Part shown: piece after piece, positions 48,228-60,371 of the stretch
Position numbering within the stretch: the stretch's first letter is position 1
Layout: every line of letters starts with the position of its first letter
From: Eudorina sp. 2006-703-Eu-15
Taxonomy: Eukaryota > Chlorophyta > Chlorophyceae > Chlamydomonadales > Volvocaceae
Direction of reading: 5' to 3'
DNA length: 64,000 nucleotides
Assembly (NCBI GenBank): GCA_003117195.1
Contig: BDSI01000022.1
Coordinates: 1,115,752-1,179,751, forward strand
Notes under the pieces: model-generated
What the model was told of the DNA's origin: nothing
The model's database searches: none
Seen by the model: only the letters and a program-made list of their open reading frames with translations
Program-made: the position numbers and the translations under genes

Positions 48228-48315
<88 letters not shown>
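48187..48315. repeat. CTG-rich tract followed by (ATG)25
   Basis: Interrupted CTG units (48187-48240) adjoin 25 perfect ATG units (48241-48315). On the minus strand in the pseudogene's frame these read as 25 His followed by Gln runs broken by one TAG. Confidence 0.95.
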
Positions 48316-49107
48316 TCCGGCGGAGGGCTGTGCCGACAGCAGCCCGACATCTCGAGCCGCGGCGGTGGCGGCAGAGAGGCCGCGGCTCCACTGCTGCAGA
48401 GCGCCAATTCGGAGCAGGGCGCGCACCAGGTGGACGGCGGCTGCGGCGGCGTTGTGACTCCTTGCGTAGGCCACGCAGCGTGAAAGTACCTGCACGACCT
48501 AAACGCTCAGGCCGCGGCTGCCCTCCATGCCGGCGTTGTTCGAACTGGTCCGCCCGGGTGATGAGTCCAGACAGACCGCCAAGCAGGCCAACAGCGCGCG
48601 GCAGACGGCGTCGTTGCGCAAGATTGCTTCCGCAGCCGCTTGCGCAGCCATTTCGGGCTGAGGCGGGGGCGTATGTTTCAAGTGATGACGAATCACGGAG
48701 ACATGGCGCTTCAGGTCGTCGAGGATACGTAGGCTGCCAGCCGCGCAAGTCGGCGCCCGGGATCGCGGCTGCTCAGTTGCAACTCTGGGCTGCTGCTCAT
48801 GCTGCGGCAGCAACTGCATCAGCCGATCTGTGGCCTCTGGCAGCTTCGCAAGCGCATCCTCCAGATCCGCAGGTAACAACCGTCGCGGCCCTGCGCCCCG
48901 GCAAGTGTGGTGGCTGGCGCTGCTGGCCCGACACAGGTGCTGCTGCTGCTTGTTGCATTTCCGCACGTGGTGGTGCTGGCTGCGCGGATTTCGTCGTCTG
49001 CCACGGCTGCTGTGGCCCGTGCGCGAACTGCACGTCGTGGGTCTCAGTTGGCGCCTCTTTGGCCTCTTCTCGGGAGGTGAAAATTCAAATTGGCAACGCT
49101 TCGGCAA

Positions 49108-49926
49108 ACATCACGGAGCTCTTGCGCTTGTTACTGTTGCTGCCCATGGGCCTTAAATTCTTGAGAGAAGCCGCCAACACGCGTATGTTTGCTTTCGCCG
49201 TTTGCCCCTGTTTGCCGTACTGACTGACCTCATCACAAGGCGATTTTCTGTCGTTTGCGGGTCCGGCCCTCCGGCATCGTTCGCGAACAGGCTGAAAAAC
49301 AGAGTTTTCTGCATGCCTAGAATGTTGCAAACTTAGGAGAAACGAAGGCATGCGGGAGGCATGGCCGACCACACGAGCGCCCCCGTATGTACTTGGTTAT
49401 CCGCAGCGAAATCTCTAGCGGCAGTCACGGGTTCGTCACCGCGCCGCGGGCCATCATAACGAAGGGGAACCATTCTCGTAGCGTGACGTCGCGGTGCCCT
49501 GCCGTGTCCTCTCCCCTCTGGCCGCTCTGGGTGATACCCCACATGCAACCCAAGTCGCAATCCATATCCAACTCACGCAGGTCTCAAGCAATTGTGAGAA
49601 CACCGCAACCCACGGTGAGTAGAGAGAGCGGGGATGGGGGCTGCAGCCAAAGCGCTCGCAGTCGAAGCGAGACGGGTAACCACCGCGCACGCGAGTAATC
49701 TTATCTCCCCTTCAGCAAGCGAGCAGATTATCGACTCCGGCCGAATGCTGTTTGCCCTACCCAGCAGCCATCTCCGCACATGTCCATCCAGCTTCCCCAC
49801 ATTTCAACCTGCTACGGCCGACTTACCACAACACGGCTGCCTGCCCTACCCTACCCTACTTGGCCAAGTCACGCCCTCGCTTAGTCTGCCGGCCGCTCCT
49901 GCCCAGCCCCTCCCTCGTTCACGGGG
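49108..49926. other. Region between two minus-strand genes
   Basis: Holds the 3' UTR of the long coiled-coil gene and the 5' part of the MYND pseudogene. A short minus-strand frame beginning MGSNSNKRKSS near 49144 might be the original first exon of the pseudogene. Nothing else was recognised. Confidence 0.35.
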
Positions 49927-52900
49927 TCATCGTTGCAGCAGCTGCTGTCTCTTAAGCGCCTGGTAGCTCGCCCGCAGCTCCTCCGCAGCACCGCCGCCGC
50001 TCCGCTGCCGCGGGGCACTGCCCGCCCGGCGGTGAGCACCCGCACCCGCACCCGCACCAGAGCCTGCCGACGTCAATATCGCCGCGACCGCCGCCACGGG
50101 CAACGCCGGTGTCCTCTCCGCCACCGCAGCACCCCCGGGCCCGATCCGAGGTGCCGCACGATCCGCTGCGCCCGTGCCAGCTACGTCTCCGGTGGACCGG
50201 AGGACTTGGGCTCCGGAGCCGACCGGCCGCTGGCGACCAGCGGCGGCATCGCGTTGCCCGGAGACAGCAGGACGGGCTGCGGCGGCGCCAGGCCCGGCGC
50301 TTGTACCGGCACCTGCTGTGGAGTCGGCCGCCCAACTGAGCCGCCGGTGCCCTCTCGCTTGTTGTTCGTGCTGGCGCGGTCTCGGCCCAGATCCTGGTCT
50401 AGCGCCGGATCCGGTTCCGGATTCGGATCTGCCGCGTTGCTGGCCTGGCGTTGGAGCGACAGCTGGCTTGTGAGTACCTGGCTGCTGTGCCGAACTACAG
50501 CTGCTGCCGCCGCCTCCGGGCAGGGTACGGGTCGTGGAAGGGAGCCGTGTGGCCGCCTCTGCTGACGGCGCTCTTACCGCCGCGCCTGCCGTACGGTGGG
50601 CGGGGGCTTTGACGCTCGCCGGCGCAGTGGAGGGTGTTGCTGCACTAGTTCCCACGGAGGACGGCGCCGGTGAGTGGTACCCGTGATCACCACCATGGCG
50701 ACCCCACAGGTCCCCTGCCGCTGCTGTTGCTGTTGCTGCTGGAATGGCAGCTCCGAAAACGCCACCGTACCTGCTCAGGTCACCGGGATGGCCAGTCTCA
50801 GTGTCCCCGCCACTGCCGCCGCCACCACTCGCCCACATCCCGTCGCTCGCGCTCCCGCCGCGGCCGGTCCCGCCGCTGGCGCTGCGCCCCCGATCCAGCG
50901 GCCCCCAGGCGCTATCCGTCTCGTCCTCCTCGCCGCCGAATAAATCGCTGCCGTTTCCTTCATCACTGCCGTCGGGCCCTACCATGCCATCATCGCAGCG
51001 GTCCCTGTACCCCCCCGGTGCGCCGCCGCCGCGTCCATGTCGCTGGTCGCCCTCGTCGCTGCTGCTGGCCAGGCAGGCCGCCGCGCGGCGCCACACCAGG
51101 GAGCGCGGACTGACGGACGGGGAGTCGCTGCGGTACTCCGCACCGGCGCCCTCAGGTCTGATGTCGTCGCCGCGTCGATAGGCGCCGAGACCCGTCGACA
51201 CGGTCATGGAGGCCACCGCCGCCACCGTCGCTGAAGCAGCAACGTTGAACTGAAAAGAGGCCTTGGCCGCGGCAGCGGCGGCGGCGGGATCCCACCCACT
51301 GGCTGCACTGCCGCCAGAGCGCGGCAGTGAAGGACGAGGTGGTGGCGCTGGGGAGCCGCCCAGCAGGGCCTGGCGCAGCCGTTCCAGGTCGCCGGGCCCG
51401 ACGGCGGCGGCAGCGGCAGCCCCATCGACGTCAGCAACGCGGGGCCGGCTGCCCGCGCCAGGGCTGCCGCCTACCTTCCGACACAGATCACGTGCGCCAC
51501 CACCATTTCGACCTCCTTCCTCTCTGGCAGTGCTACCGTCGCCGCCTGAATCACCGCCGTTGCCGTCCTGGTGTTCATCCTCATCCTCATCCCCATCCCC
51601 ATCCGCATCGTCATCCGCATCGTCATCTTCCCTGAGGGCAGCGAGGCGCGCTTGCCTTGCCGCCTCGGACGCATGCCCTGGTGTCCCGCCCGCCCCGGTC
51701 GTGCGCGCTCTAATCCCGGACCCACCACCACCACCACAGGCGGCCCCAGCAACATCGCCGGCGGGCGAGCCGGCCTGCGCCCAGGGGCCGCGTGCGCCGC
51801 ATTGCCGCATCCGCGGTGGGGAGGGTGAGCGCTCCTCGTTCCGGGCTAAAAGCTGCGACTGCCACCGCCGCCGCTGCTGCTGCTGCTGCTGCTGCTGCTG
51901 CAAGAGATACCCAGCAGCTGGCACCGGGCGCCCTTCTGCTGTAGTGGCCGTCGAGGTTGCGGCCGCCGCAGTGGCCGCCGCCGCGAGGCGCGCCGCCATC
52001 AGAGGGCCAAGGCTAGGGGCATCGGATGCGGCCACGGACGGTGGGCAGGAGTCCGGCAGATCCGGCCGCGCAAACTCACTTCCCGTTGGGTGGCCGCCGC
52101 GGCTGCCGCCAAAGCCCCCATAGCCGAAGCCGTAGCTGCGCTCTGAGGGCGTGACGTTTGCAGTGGAGACGGCGCCGTCAGCGCCGAAGTCGGACTGGCG
52201 CCGTCCGGCGGCGGCGGCGGTGGGCGTCGTGTAGGGTGTGATGTCGAGCCCTACGTCACGCGTCGTTCCCTCGGTCGCGGGAGTGGCGGCTGCGGCGGCG
52301 GCGCCGCCGTCGCTGAGCCCGCGCCCCAGGCAGCGCCGACGCCGCTTCCGTCGCTGCAAGTTCTGCCGCGGCAGGTCCAGCGCTGCCAGGCCATTGTCGT
52401 CGTCGCCGCTGTCGCTGTCGCTGTCGCTGCCACGGGGACTGCCGCGCCGCCTGGCCACCGCCCCATCGTCCGCGTCGTCACCCCACGAGTCGCTGCTACT
52501 ACCGCTACTGCTGTTGCTGCTGCTGCTGCCACTGCTGCAGGTACTCCGCATGCCGGGACCGGGCTCATCGCTGGCGTGGGCCCCGGCCCCGCCCCCGCCG
52601 CTGCCGCGGCCCCCAGCGGACGTGCGACATCCGCCAGCCGCCACGGGCTGCCCCGCCACCCGGCCCCGGTTAGTGCCCTGGCGGACGCCGGCGCCGGTTC
52701 CGGTGCCGGGCACCGATACACGTGCCGCTGGGCCGTGCGGCTGCGGCTGCTGCTGCGGCTGCTGCGGCGGCTGCTCCGCCAGTCGCAGCGACAGCGCGTC
52801 GATGCGTTCCTGGGCGCGCTGTCGCTCCGCTCGAAGTCGGGCACTCATGTTGGCGGCCCGGGCGCCGGCGCGCCGCAGCCTGCGCGCAAGACCTGCTCCC

Positions 52901-55900
52901 GCACCGCCACCCGGGGCCGCAGGTGAGGCAGCCAGACGCCGCCGCTGACGTTGAGACCCGTGGGTCGCAGCCGCCGCTGTCGCCGCCGCCGCCAGCTGCA
53001 CTACACGGTGCGCGCCGGCGGGTTGCCTGCGTGCAGCTGCGCGACCGCCAGGATGAGGGCTCAAGGTGGCGTCTGTTGCCGCGGCATTGTACGGCGACGC
53101 CGCTGTTGGTGGTGGTGCTGCTGCTATGGCGGCGGCGGCGGCGGCCGCCGCCGCACGCCGGGCCGCGGCGGCGCGGTCCATGAGCCGGTCCGCCAGGGCA
53201 GCTTCACACGTCCGGGCACTGAGCCCGCCGCCGTCGCCACCACCGCCGCCGTCGGCGTCACCATCGGCACCACGGCCAGCCGAGAAAGGCCCTGCGGAAC
53301 GGCCGACGGCGTCCAGGATTTCCCGAGCTGCATCAGTTGCAGCCACAGCGGCAGCTCGGAAGCGGGACCCGCGCGCTGTCGCAGCCTCAGACCTGGGACT
53401 GCCGGGCCGGCCCCGCGCGGCCCCCCGGCCTTGCAGCCGCGTGGGGCGGGGCTCCCCAACGGTGGCCCCCGCAGGGCGCCGTGCCCGCCCCTGCCCCCCC
53501 GCGCCAGCCCGGTGCGCCGACTGTGACCTCCGCGGCGGAGCGGGTCGCGCGCGGCCGGCCCCCGGCGAGGATGTCGCCGCAGAAACAACGGAGCTGTTCG
53601 GGCTGTAGCTGCTACGGCGGCCTTGGCCGGGGGACCCATAGTCCATGAAGGTGTTGCCGCTGCGGCCGGTGTGGCTCACGCCCGGGGTTGAGGCGGCAGA
53701 CACGATGCGGAGGAGAAGCGCGTCGGCGGCATGATCGCCACCCCCAGCACCGCCGCGGCGAGCCCTATCGCCGTCACCGCCGCCGCCGCCGCCGCGTCTG
53801 TGACCGCCGCCACCATCGCCGACACTGACCCGCGGGTCGTCCAGCAGCGCCTCACGGTCCTCGAGCCGGCGCTGCAGTCGCCGGAACGCCGGCGGAGTTG
53901 CGTCCACGGTCTCAGCCGGCTCCGCTGCCGCCATCACTGTACCGAGAATCGAGTCAGCCCCTCGCCCGTAGCCCGGCGGCGCCGTCTCGGCACGACCCAG
54001 CCCATGACCGTCCTCACCGCCGCCGGTCAAGATCGCCGCCACCGCCGCCGCCAATCCCGCGGGCCCGGCTCCGCCGTCCCGCGGCAGCGGCACCCCTGGC
54101 GTCTCATCGTCGGGGATGCTGGCCATCGCTGCGGCCACCTTTGCAAGGGATGGCGCCGCGGCTGCTGCCCTGTCCAAACCACCGTTTGCTGCGGCGCCAT
54201 CTCTCGCCGCCATCGCAGCGTCAACATTTTTCTGTGGCACGGACGCTTCGCGGGGTTGTTGGGACCCACGTCGCTCTCCCTGGGGCAGTTTTGCGCCCGG
54301 GGCCTGACTCGATTGGTGGCCGCGGTCGCTCTTTAGCGGAGGTGGCTGGGCGGGGGCGGCCCCTGGCGCCGCGGCTGTGATCTCAGGAGGCTGGTGGCCG
54401 TTGGAGCAGCTTCCAGAGGTGGGTGTGGTGGTGACAGACTCCGCCGTGGCGTCGGGTGCGGCCGCGGCTTCCGGCGCTGCGCCCGCTGGCGCTGCGGAGT
54501 GGCGCTGCTGCCGCAGCAGCGCCTCCAGCTGATCCTGCGCGCATCGAGGCACCCGATTGACACACGAGGATACAGGGGTGGGCCGGGTCACGCACGCATC
54601 CTGGGTGACCAGACACGACGAACCCAGACGGGCTGTACACAGGCGTCCACACCCGTCCGTGGGATCGGGAGCACGAGTGGGACCTTGGTAATCGGCAATG
54701 ACGACCCCACGACCCTCCTCCACAGCTTTGAATCCAACCCTTCCTTGAACAATTTATATATTATTAACGAGCCGGTAACGAGCCTTGACAATGCAGACCT
54801 GAGTGTCCCCACCCTTCCTTAAGGGCTCGACACACCTGCAGCGCCTGCCCCAGCTGCCCGGACGCCTTGGCCATGTAGAGCTCCTCCACCAGCCGCCGCA
54901 TGCCCGCCGCCGTCGCCTCGGCCTGCTGCCTCGCCAGCCGCCCCGCCGCGGCCTCCTGGCGGGCGGCGGACAGCGCGGCGCCACTGCGGCGGAGGCGGTC
55001 CTGCAGCCGGGAGGCGCGCTCCACCGCCTGCATGCACGACACGGCGGTGTGGACGTCCCCGGGGGTGCAAGCATCGGCTGCATCAGCTGGTCGTGGTCAG
55101 CTGGTAGTGTACTTTACGGTCAGCATAGGAAAGGAAAGACCTGCAATGGGGCTCTCGAGCCCCAAGGCAGGAACCCGAGGTCGCTCCACGCAAAGTGCTA
55201 CGGGAGACTCGGGACAAAGAAGGCGCAGGGCAGGATGCGGTGGCGGACAGCGCCGCCCCGTGGGCTTCCCCAGACGGCCCACCAAGTCACCAAAGCCACT
55301 AAGCCAGGATGAACCCCGTTGGAGGCCTGCCGTCATGTAAGGATGGGTTGGAGGGCGCCTCCTGGCGGGTGATGTATACCCTGAGTAGCCCGCGGCAGTG
55401 CGGTGCCCCTTGAAAGGCATGTGACTGTGACCCCCCAACTGCCATCCGCAGCCGCACCCCTCACGGTACTGTGTCCAGCCCCGTGCGGATCTGAGACCGG
55501 CGGGACCCCACCTGCTTGTTGATGTCCAGGAAATGGCGGTACTGCTGGCGGGCCTCATCCAGCAGGTCCTGGGGTAGGGGGTACAGGTAAAAAATATGGG
55601 AATGGGTAAGGCCAGGGGTATGGGTAAAAAATGGATGCGCGTCTTGGGACGAGTGTGTTGTCGGGATCGAGCTGTCGGGTTTGGGCTTGGGCTCGGCATG
55701 GAGGTGCGTGGCAGAGTGTGGACGTGAGCTCCTGAATATGGTATGTGTTTCGGCAACCCATTTCACCGTCGAAACAATCCGGCGCAATCGGAAGGCTGCG
55801 GTCGTAACGCAGCACGCCCCTCCAAGCACGCCGCTCTCCTGCCTGCATGTGCTTCATCTGCTGCTGCGCGCCCGCGAGCTGCACCGCCAGGGCGCTGCTG

Positions 55901-58443
55901 CGCTGCTTCTCGGCCGCCAGGCCCCTGTCCAGAGCCTGACCAGGGACCAGGGGTGTGAAACCATAAGGCGTGGGGCCATCACAAACGGAAGTTGAGTAAA
56001 CTGACGTTGGCAGGCAGGGAGCAGTCAGCATGTTGTGTAATCTGCGTATTGCGGTATGGGGCGAGGCAACGCCCGACACAGATTTACAGGCGTACAGCTA
56101 TGGGGTTGGAGGGTCCTGTCGGTTAGGTCTTGGGGTCCCGTTCTAACCGACAGCAAGGTCGCATCTGGACCCAAGTGCCCTGCCTCCCTACGCAGACAGG
56201 ACGTTCCTTGCCAAGGTTATTCCTTAAACGCTTCATCTTTGCTGGTCGAGCGGCAACCGAGGCTACCCCGCAGCTGACCCCAGTCCCACACGCGGGCCGG
56301 GCGGCCCGCGCGCCTCACCTCCCGCGCCTCCTTCTCGCGCCGTAGAAACGTCGCCAGGTTCTCTGCCCGCCGAGACAGCATCCGCTTCTCCTCATCTGTG
56401 TCCACGGCCGCGGGACGAGGTGAACGCGGTTGGGACGGGTCAATGGGGGATACAGGAATCGGCAGACATACTGAAGCTGCGGGGGAGGTAATCAGGGCGA
56501 CGCCAGCGATATAATGCATCCAGCTCTCACCGTGCTGGGCGGCCAGCTTCCGGGCGGCCTCCGCCTGCCGGGTCGCAGCGCCCTTATCCATGCGACCCGC
56601 CCGGACGCCGTCCGCCATGTACTCGCAGCGCTGGGGAGGCGGCGGCAGAGCGCACATCAAGAGGGTCGTTGATACGCCCCACTTGGCAACGAGTGCAGGT
56701 CGAAGGCGCCAGAAGCCCGGCGTGAAACGATCATGATCATGACCACGAATATGCACGACTGTTTCGGCGGATCGCCCCGGGGCAGTTGACCAGCTTGCCT
56801 GCAGATATCCTGCCCTGTCTGCATTATCTCTTGTGCGCTTGCCGCTTTTGACCAGCGCTTACCTGCCTCGCCAGAGCTTCGGAGCGTCGAAGTGCCGCAA
56901 CCTGCGAGACAAGGTGGCGGGGCAGCGAGGTGGTTCTGTTGGGTCGCTGGGCGAGATGGATGATTACTTGCGGTGAGGACCGGGCCACGCTGGAGGCAGG
57001 GTCCGCAAGCAGCATCCGTCGGACCCCATATCGTGCTTTGAATCTGCACGGCACGCGTCTGTTTTGACCCCCACTGTAACACGATTCGCGATTAGTTCCC
57101 GTGTCTCAATCTCTCCTGCTGCTGCTCTGGACAGCCGCCACGCCTCACCGCCACGGATGTGACCCTGTATAGCCGCCATGCCTTACCCCTGCTCATGTCA
57201 GCTTGCACACACAGCCTCCGCCAACACAGCCTCTCCAGCCTGCCATGCACACCCCCGCCCCGGCCACTTCTAGCCCCACATCTCCCGGGTACTCCCTCCA
57301 TGCCCACCTGCGCTTCTGCCTCCCTCAGCCGGGCCACCAGCGCGCCGCGGGACAGCCCCGCCAATGGATCCGCCGGGCCGCCTGCATACGCCTCCGCAGC
57401 TGCCGCCGCGGCGGCCTGACACCCAACCTGCGCCCCCGGTGGCTTCAGCGCACACAGGGCTGCGGTTGGGATCACGACTGGCACCGCGGCGGGGTCCGGC
57501 CCGGCCACCCAGGCTGCATCGCCGCCCCCGGCTGTTGCCGTCGGTCCGACGCAGCCCGGGGCCATCCGCGGCTGGTAGCTGTGCAGGTGAGGGTGAGGAT
57601 GCTGCTGCTGATGTGGTGGGCGCAGCGCGTTCGGGCGCGATGCGGCGGCGATGGCGGCCGCGGCAGCCCGGCAGCAGCGGGAGCAGGGCTGGCCATGCGG
57701 ACGGGACCTGTGGCGCGATATGGGTTTGACGGAATCCAGCAGCGAACAGCGTCCGGGCCAGTGTCGTGCAATCTGCTTGTGATGCGATCCTAAACGGCGG
57801 GCTCTGCGGCGGCCCCATGTCATAACGAACTGTGTTCGCGGTGTTACAAGTGCAGCGTGTTGTCGCTGTGCCACGCAACATCTACATTGGGAGTGCGGTG
57901 GCTCCGCGATGCGGTACTTGCAGCAGTACGGACAGCCGCCGTGACCTGCCCATAACGTCATACAATGCTCACAGCAGTCCAGTGGCCCCTCCAGGACGTT
58001 GCTGTAAAAAATGCCATGCGGTTGTCTTAATATGGCGGGGTCACCATGCGTGCGGCAATCCCTAAAAGAGCCTTCGTTCACCTGCAGCTGCACCCTGGCA
58101 GAGCGCGACCCGCAGAGCAGGACCGAGGGGGCTGGGCCGCCGCTGCTCGGGTCCCCGGGACTGCTGCACCGGCCGTCGGCCTCCCTGCAGCTGCTGACGA
58201 CCCCGCCGCTCCCGAGCCCTTCCGGATTGGTCCGCTGGATGCTGCCATGGGTCCTGCCGTCGCAGGCGCGGCAGCAGTCGCTTCCGCACCGCCACCGGTG
58301 CAAGAACCCGGCGGCTGCACTGCTGCCGCGGGCGCTGGGCCGCAGACCTCTGCACCCAGGGCCGCCGCACAGCCGACGCTGAATGCGGGCGATGAGGCCA
58401 GGTCCAATTTGGCCTGCCGTGGGACATCCAGGCATGTGTTCAT
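49927..58443 (-). CDS. Long coiled-coil and low-complexity protein, function unknown
   Basis: Nine exons in transcription order join in phase to about 1,975 residues: 58443-58082, 57707-57308, 56901-56863, 56630-56531, 56395-56319, 55935-55843, 55568-55512, 55027-54836 and 54534-49927 (TGA). The first two exons are Ala/Pro/Gly-rich and end in a helix (ALVARLREAEAQ). The next six short exons encode an almost unbroken charged helix (RRSEALARQ, RQAEAARKLAAQHG, NLATFLRREKEARE, LLDEARQQYRHFLDINKQ, ARQQAEATAAGMRRLVEELY), as expected for a coiled coil. The 4.6-kb last exon is low-complexity, with Gln, Gly/Asp and Ser/Pro runs, a short basic helix around SARLRAERQRAQERIDAL, and a final YQALKRQQLLQR. 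One intron seems to use GC-AG (CAG, then gcagga at 55842-55837). No enzymatic domain was seen. A cytoskeletal, basal-body or scaffold role is a guess. The giant exon may hide introns. Confidence 0.62.
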
Positions 58444-60371
58444 TTGAGGGTGTTCGGGCAGCGCGAGCGAGGTGCAAACGATGCGCAACAGCGTAGGGAG
58501 AGGGTTTTGGGTACGCACCTCCAAGGCGCGGAGTATAACCCTGAGGGCGACTTCATCGGGGGTAGCGGTTCCAAGGTTCCTATCCAGAATGCTGCTGCCG
58601 GGCTGAACGGCGCAACCGGCCCCGCTTCGCAAACCACTGCGGGCCAGGTCACTGCGGCCGCGGCTCCAAGCAGCCTGGCTAGGTGATTCCGGCACGCTGC
58701 TAGAGCTTGGCGGAACGTCGTGGCGATCCCGAATTGCGGCAGCCTGAGGCCAGGGATTGGGTGCAGAAAGGAGCTGAATCATGAGTTGTGCTATGATTCA
58801 ACTAGTCGGGACTGTGGCCGTGTTTCTTACAGGTTGATGTGCAGTCTTGTTAGCACCCCGCGTCTTGCTCCCGTGCGAAGGCAGGAACAACTGAAGGCCA
58901 TCATCCTTGTTGAGAATATCAAGGAGGTCTAAATCTTCTGAAATGCCGTCATCACGCAAATGTATGGTGTCGTCCGTGAACATTTCACACCATCCTTGAA
59001 GCGGCTCAGCACGAGGGTTGGTGGAGCCTGATAGGAATTTACATATGGCGGTCTAAGTGTTATAGCACTAACGCGAATTTTTGTGCAGCGCAGGTTCGTA
59101 AATGCTGTCACCGTCTGTCGCTGTCATTATCGTCAGGTTTCGGCCTGGCGTGACAAATTCATGAGAACTTGATGCAGCTGTGCGTCAAGTATAAAAAACA
59201 ATCAAATCTTTAGCAGCTTTCGATAACGACCGCTGGCCTTCATGCTCGGCCGTAGTTTACTTACAACACATAGATAGGCATAGATGGACCTAACCTATGG
59301 CGTCAAAAACATAGCGCTACAACGGAATCGGTATGGGTGTGTGCGTCTGACGAAAGGTCCTGCCAGCTCCCCGGGTAGAGCTCCGTACACCAAGTACGTA
59401 ACCCGTTTCGATAGCTGCTGTTCGGACAAACACATTTACTCATACTATTGTCTAACGTCACCCTGACGCCTGCAGGCTCCCCTTGACGTGACGTGAGGCC
59501 TTCAGCCTTAGCATGGTGACGTCGTGCAAAAGCGTGTGCTGCGCGCACCGAGTGTCTGCGGCAACCCTGTGTGCAGCCCGCGCATACCGCGCATACCTTT
59601 GCCTCTCCGGTGCGCCAAGTGCGCCAAGGTGGCGCGGTTTCGTTTTCGCAGCGTGTGGTGAGGAGGCTATATGCGGCTGTCACCGATGACCCGCGGGCTC
59701 CACTGTAATATCACCCCTTATCAAGTTATCATCAATAAATAATGCCGCTCTGCGCGGGCAGGCGGGATGGTTTTGCGTTCGCGGGCCGAATTTCGATCCG
59801 CGTGATCGTCATATACTGACGACCTCACCCCCAGCCTCCCCCAGTGTCCCCTCACGGCCACCACCTCGGCATGCGCGCCCCGCGCATTTATTCACATCTG
59901 CGAGCGGCATAGCATTGGCACACATCCCACACTGCCGCATGACCGCCCTCAAACGCAAGGCCTAAGGGCAATTCCGCAAGGCGCTTGGCAGTCTTGTTGG
60001 AGAGGCGGGAGCTGCGCACACCCACCCTGCGACGATTTGACCGTGCACTCACGCAGCCAGCACAACTGCAGACCTCACAAATATTCAACATCCAACATCT
60101 ATCCGCACAAAGGCCTTTTCCCGGGCCCTTGAAGGTCCCCCACCAGCTGCCAGCGCCGGCATCGAAGCGAAAGCCACCGCAAACCAAGGTTGGATATCCC
60201 ATTCGGGAGATCACCCCTCCTCTCCGAAGGGCCCAAATCTACAGGAGACAGGAGGGACCATGCCCTTCCAGCCAAGAGCTGAACCAATCGCCAAGACCAC
60301 TGCGACCGCCTGCTCCCTGCTCTTTTCACGCCCCGGCTACAGAGCAACGCTATCTTGGCACCCAATCTGTA
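58444..60371. other. Region between HMCES and the coiled-coil gene
   Basis: Contains the promoter and 5' UTR of the coiled-coil gene and the 3' UTR of HMCES. The stretch 58.8-59.5 kb is relatively AT-rich. Minus-strand TGTAA motifs (ttaca on plus) lie at about 59042 and 59261. No coding exon was recognised. Confidence 0.4.

Larger units (their letters stand above)
44298..49107 (-). pseudogene. Decayed MYND-finger gene of the volvocalean type
   Basis: Read on the minus strand, helical sequence typical of this algal family is followed by a MYND zinc finger near the 3' end (LQACGRCRTVSYC, then CQTAHWVAGHKAEC, about 44450-44540). Coding-like sequence jumps between all three frames. Visible lesions: TAG at 48499-48501 and at 48220-48222 (inside a CAG run); a frame change near 48.01 kb; another near 47.15 kb unless an intron is there; a 14-base duplication at 46815-46842; a frame change near 45.25 kb and more between 45.06 and 44.94 kb; TGA at 44573-44575 where relatives usually have a finger-region Cys (CSNPA then stop then TNLEGD); and a frameshift about 30 bases later. 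A real-looking intron acceptor remains near 46256. MYND fingers bind proline-rich peptides. Assembly error is possible but would need many independent mistakes. Confidence 0.75.

Noticed and set aside
48220..48501. TAG as a sense codon (alternative genetic code)
   Set aside because: TAG ends the intact GARP gene, and TAA and TGA are used as stops elsewhere. The two in-frame TAGs occur only in the pseudogene.
50670..54336. Several plus-strand open frames of 150-290 codons
   Set aside because: Arg/Ser/Pro shadows of the long minus-strand exon 54534-49927.
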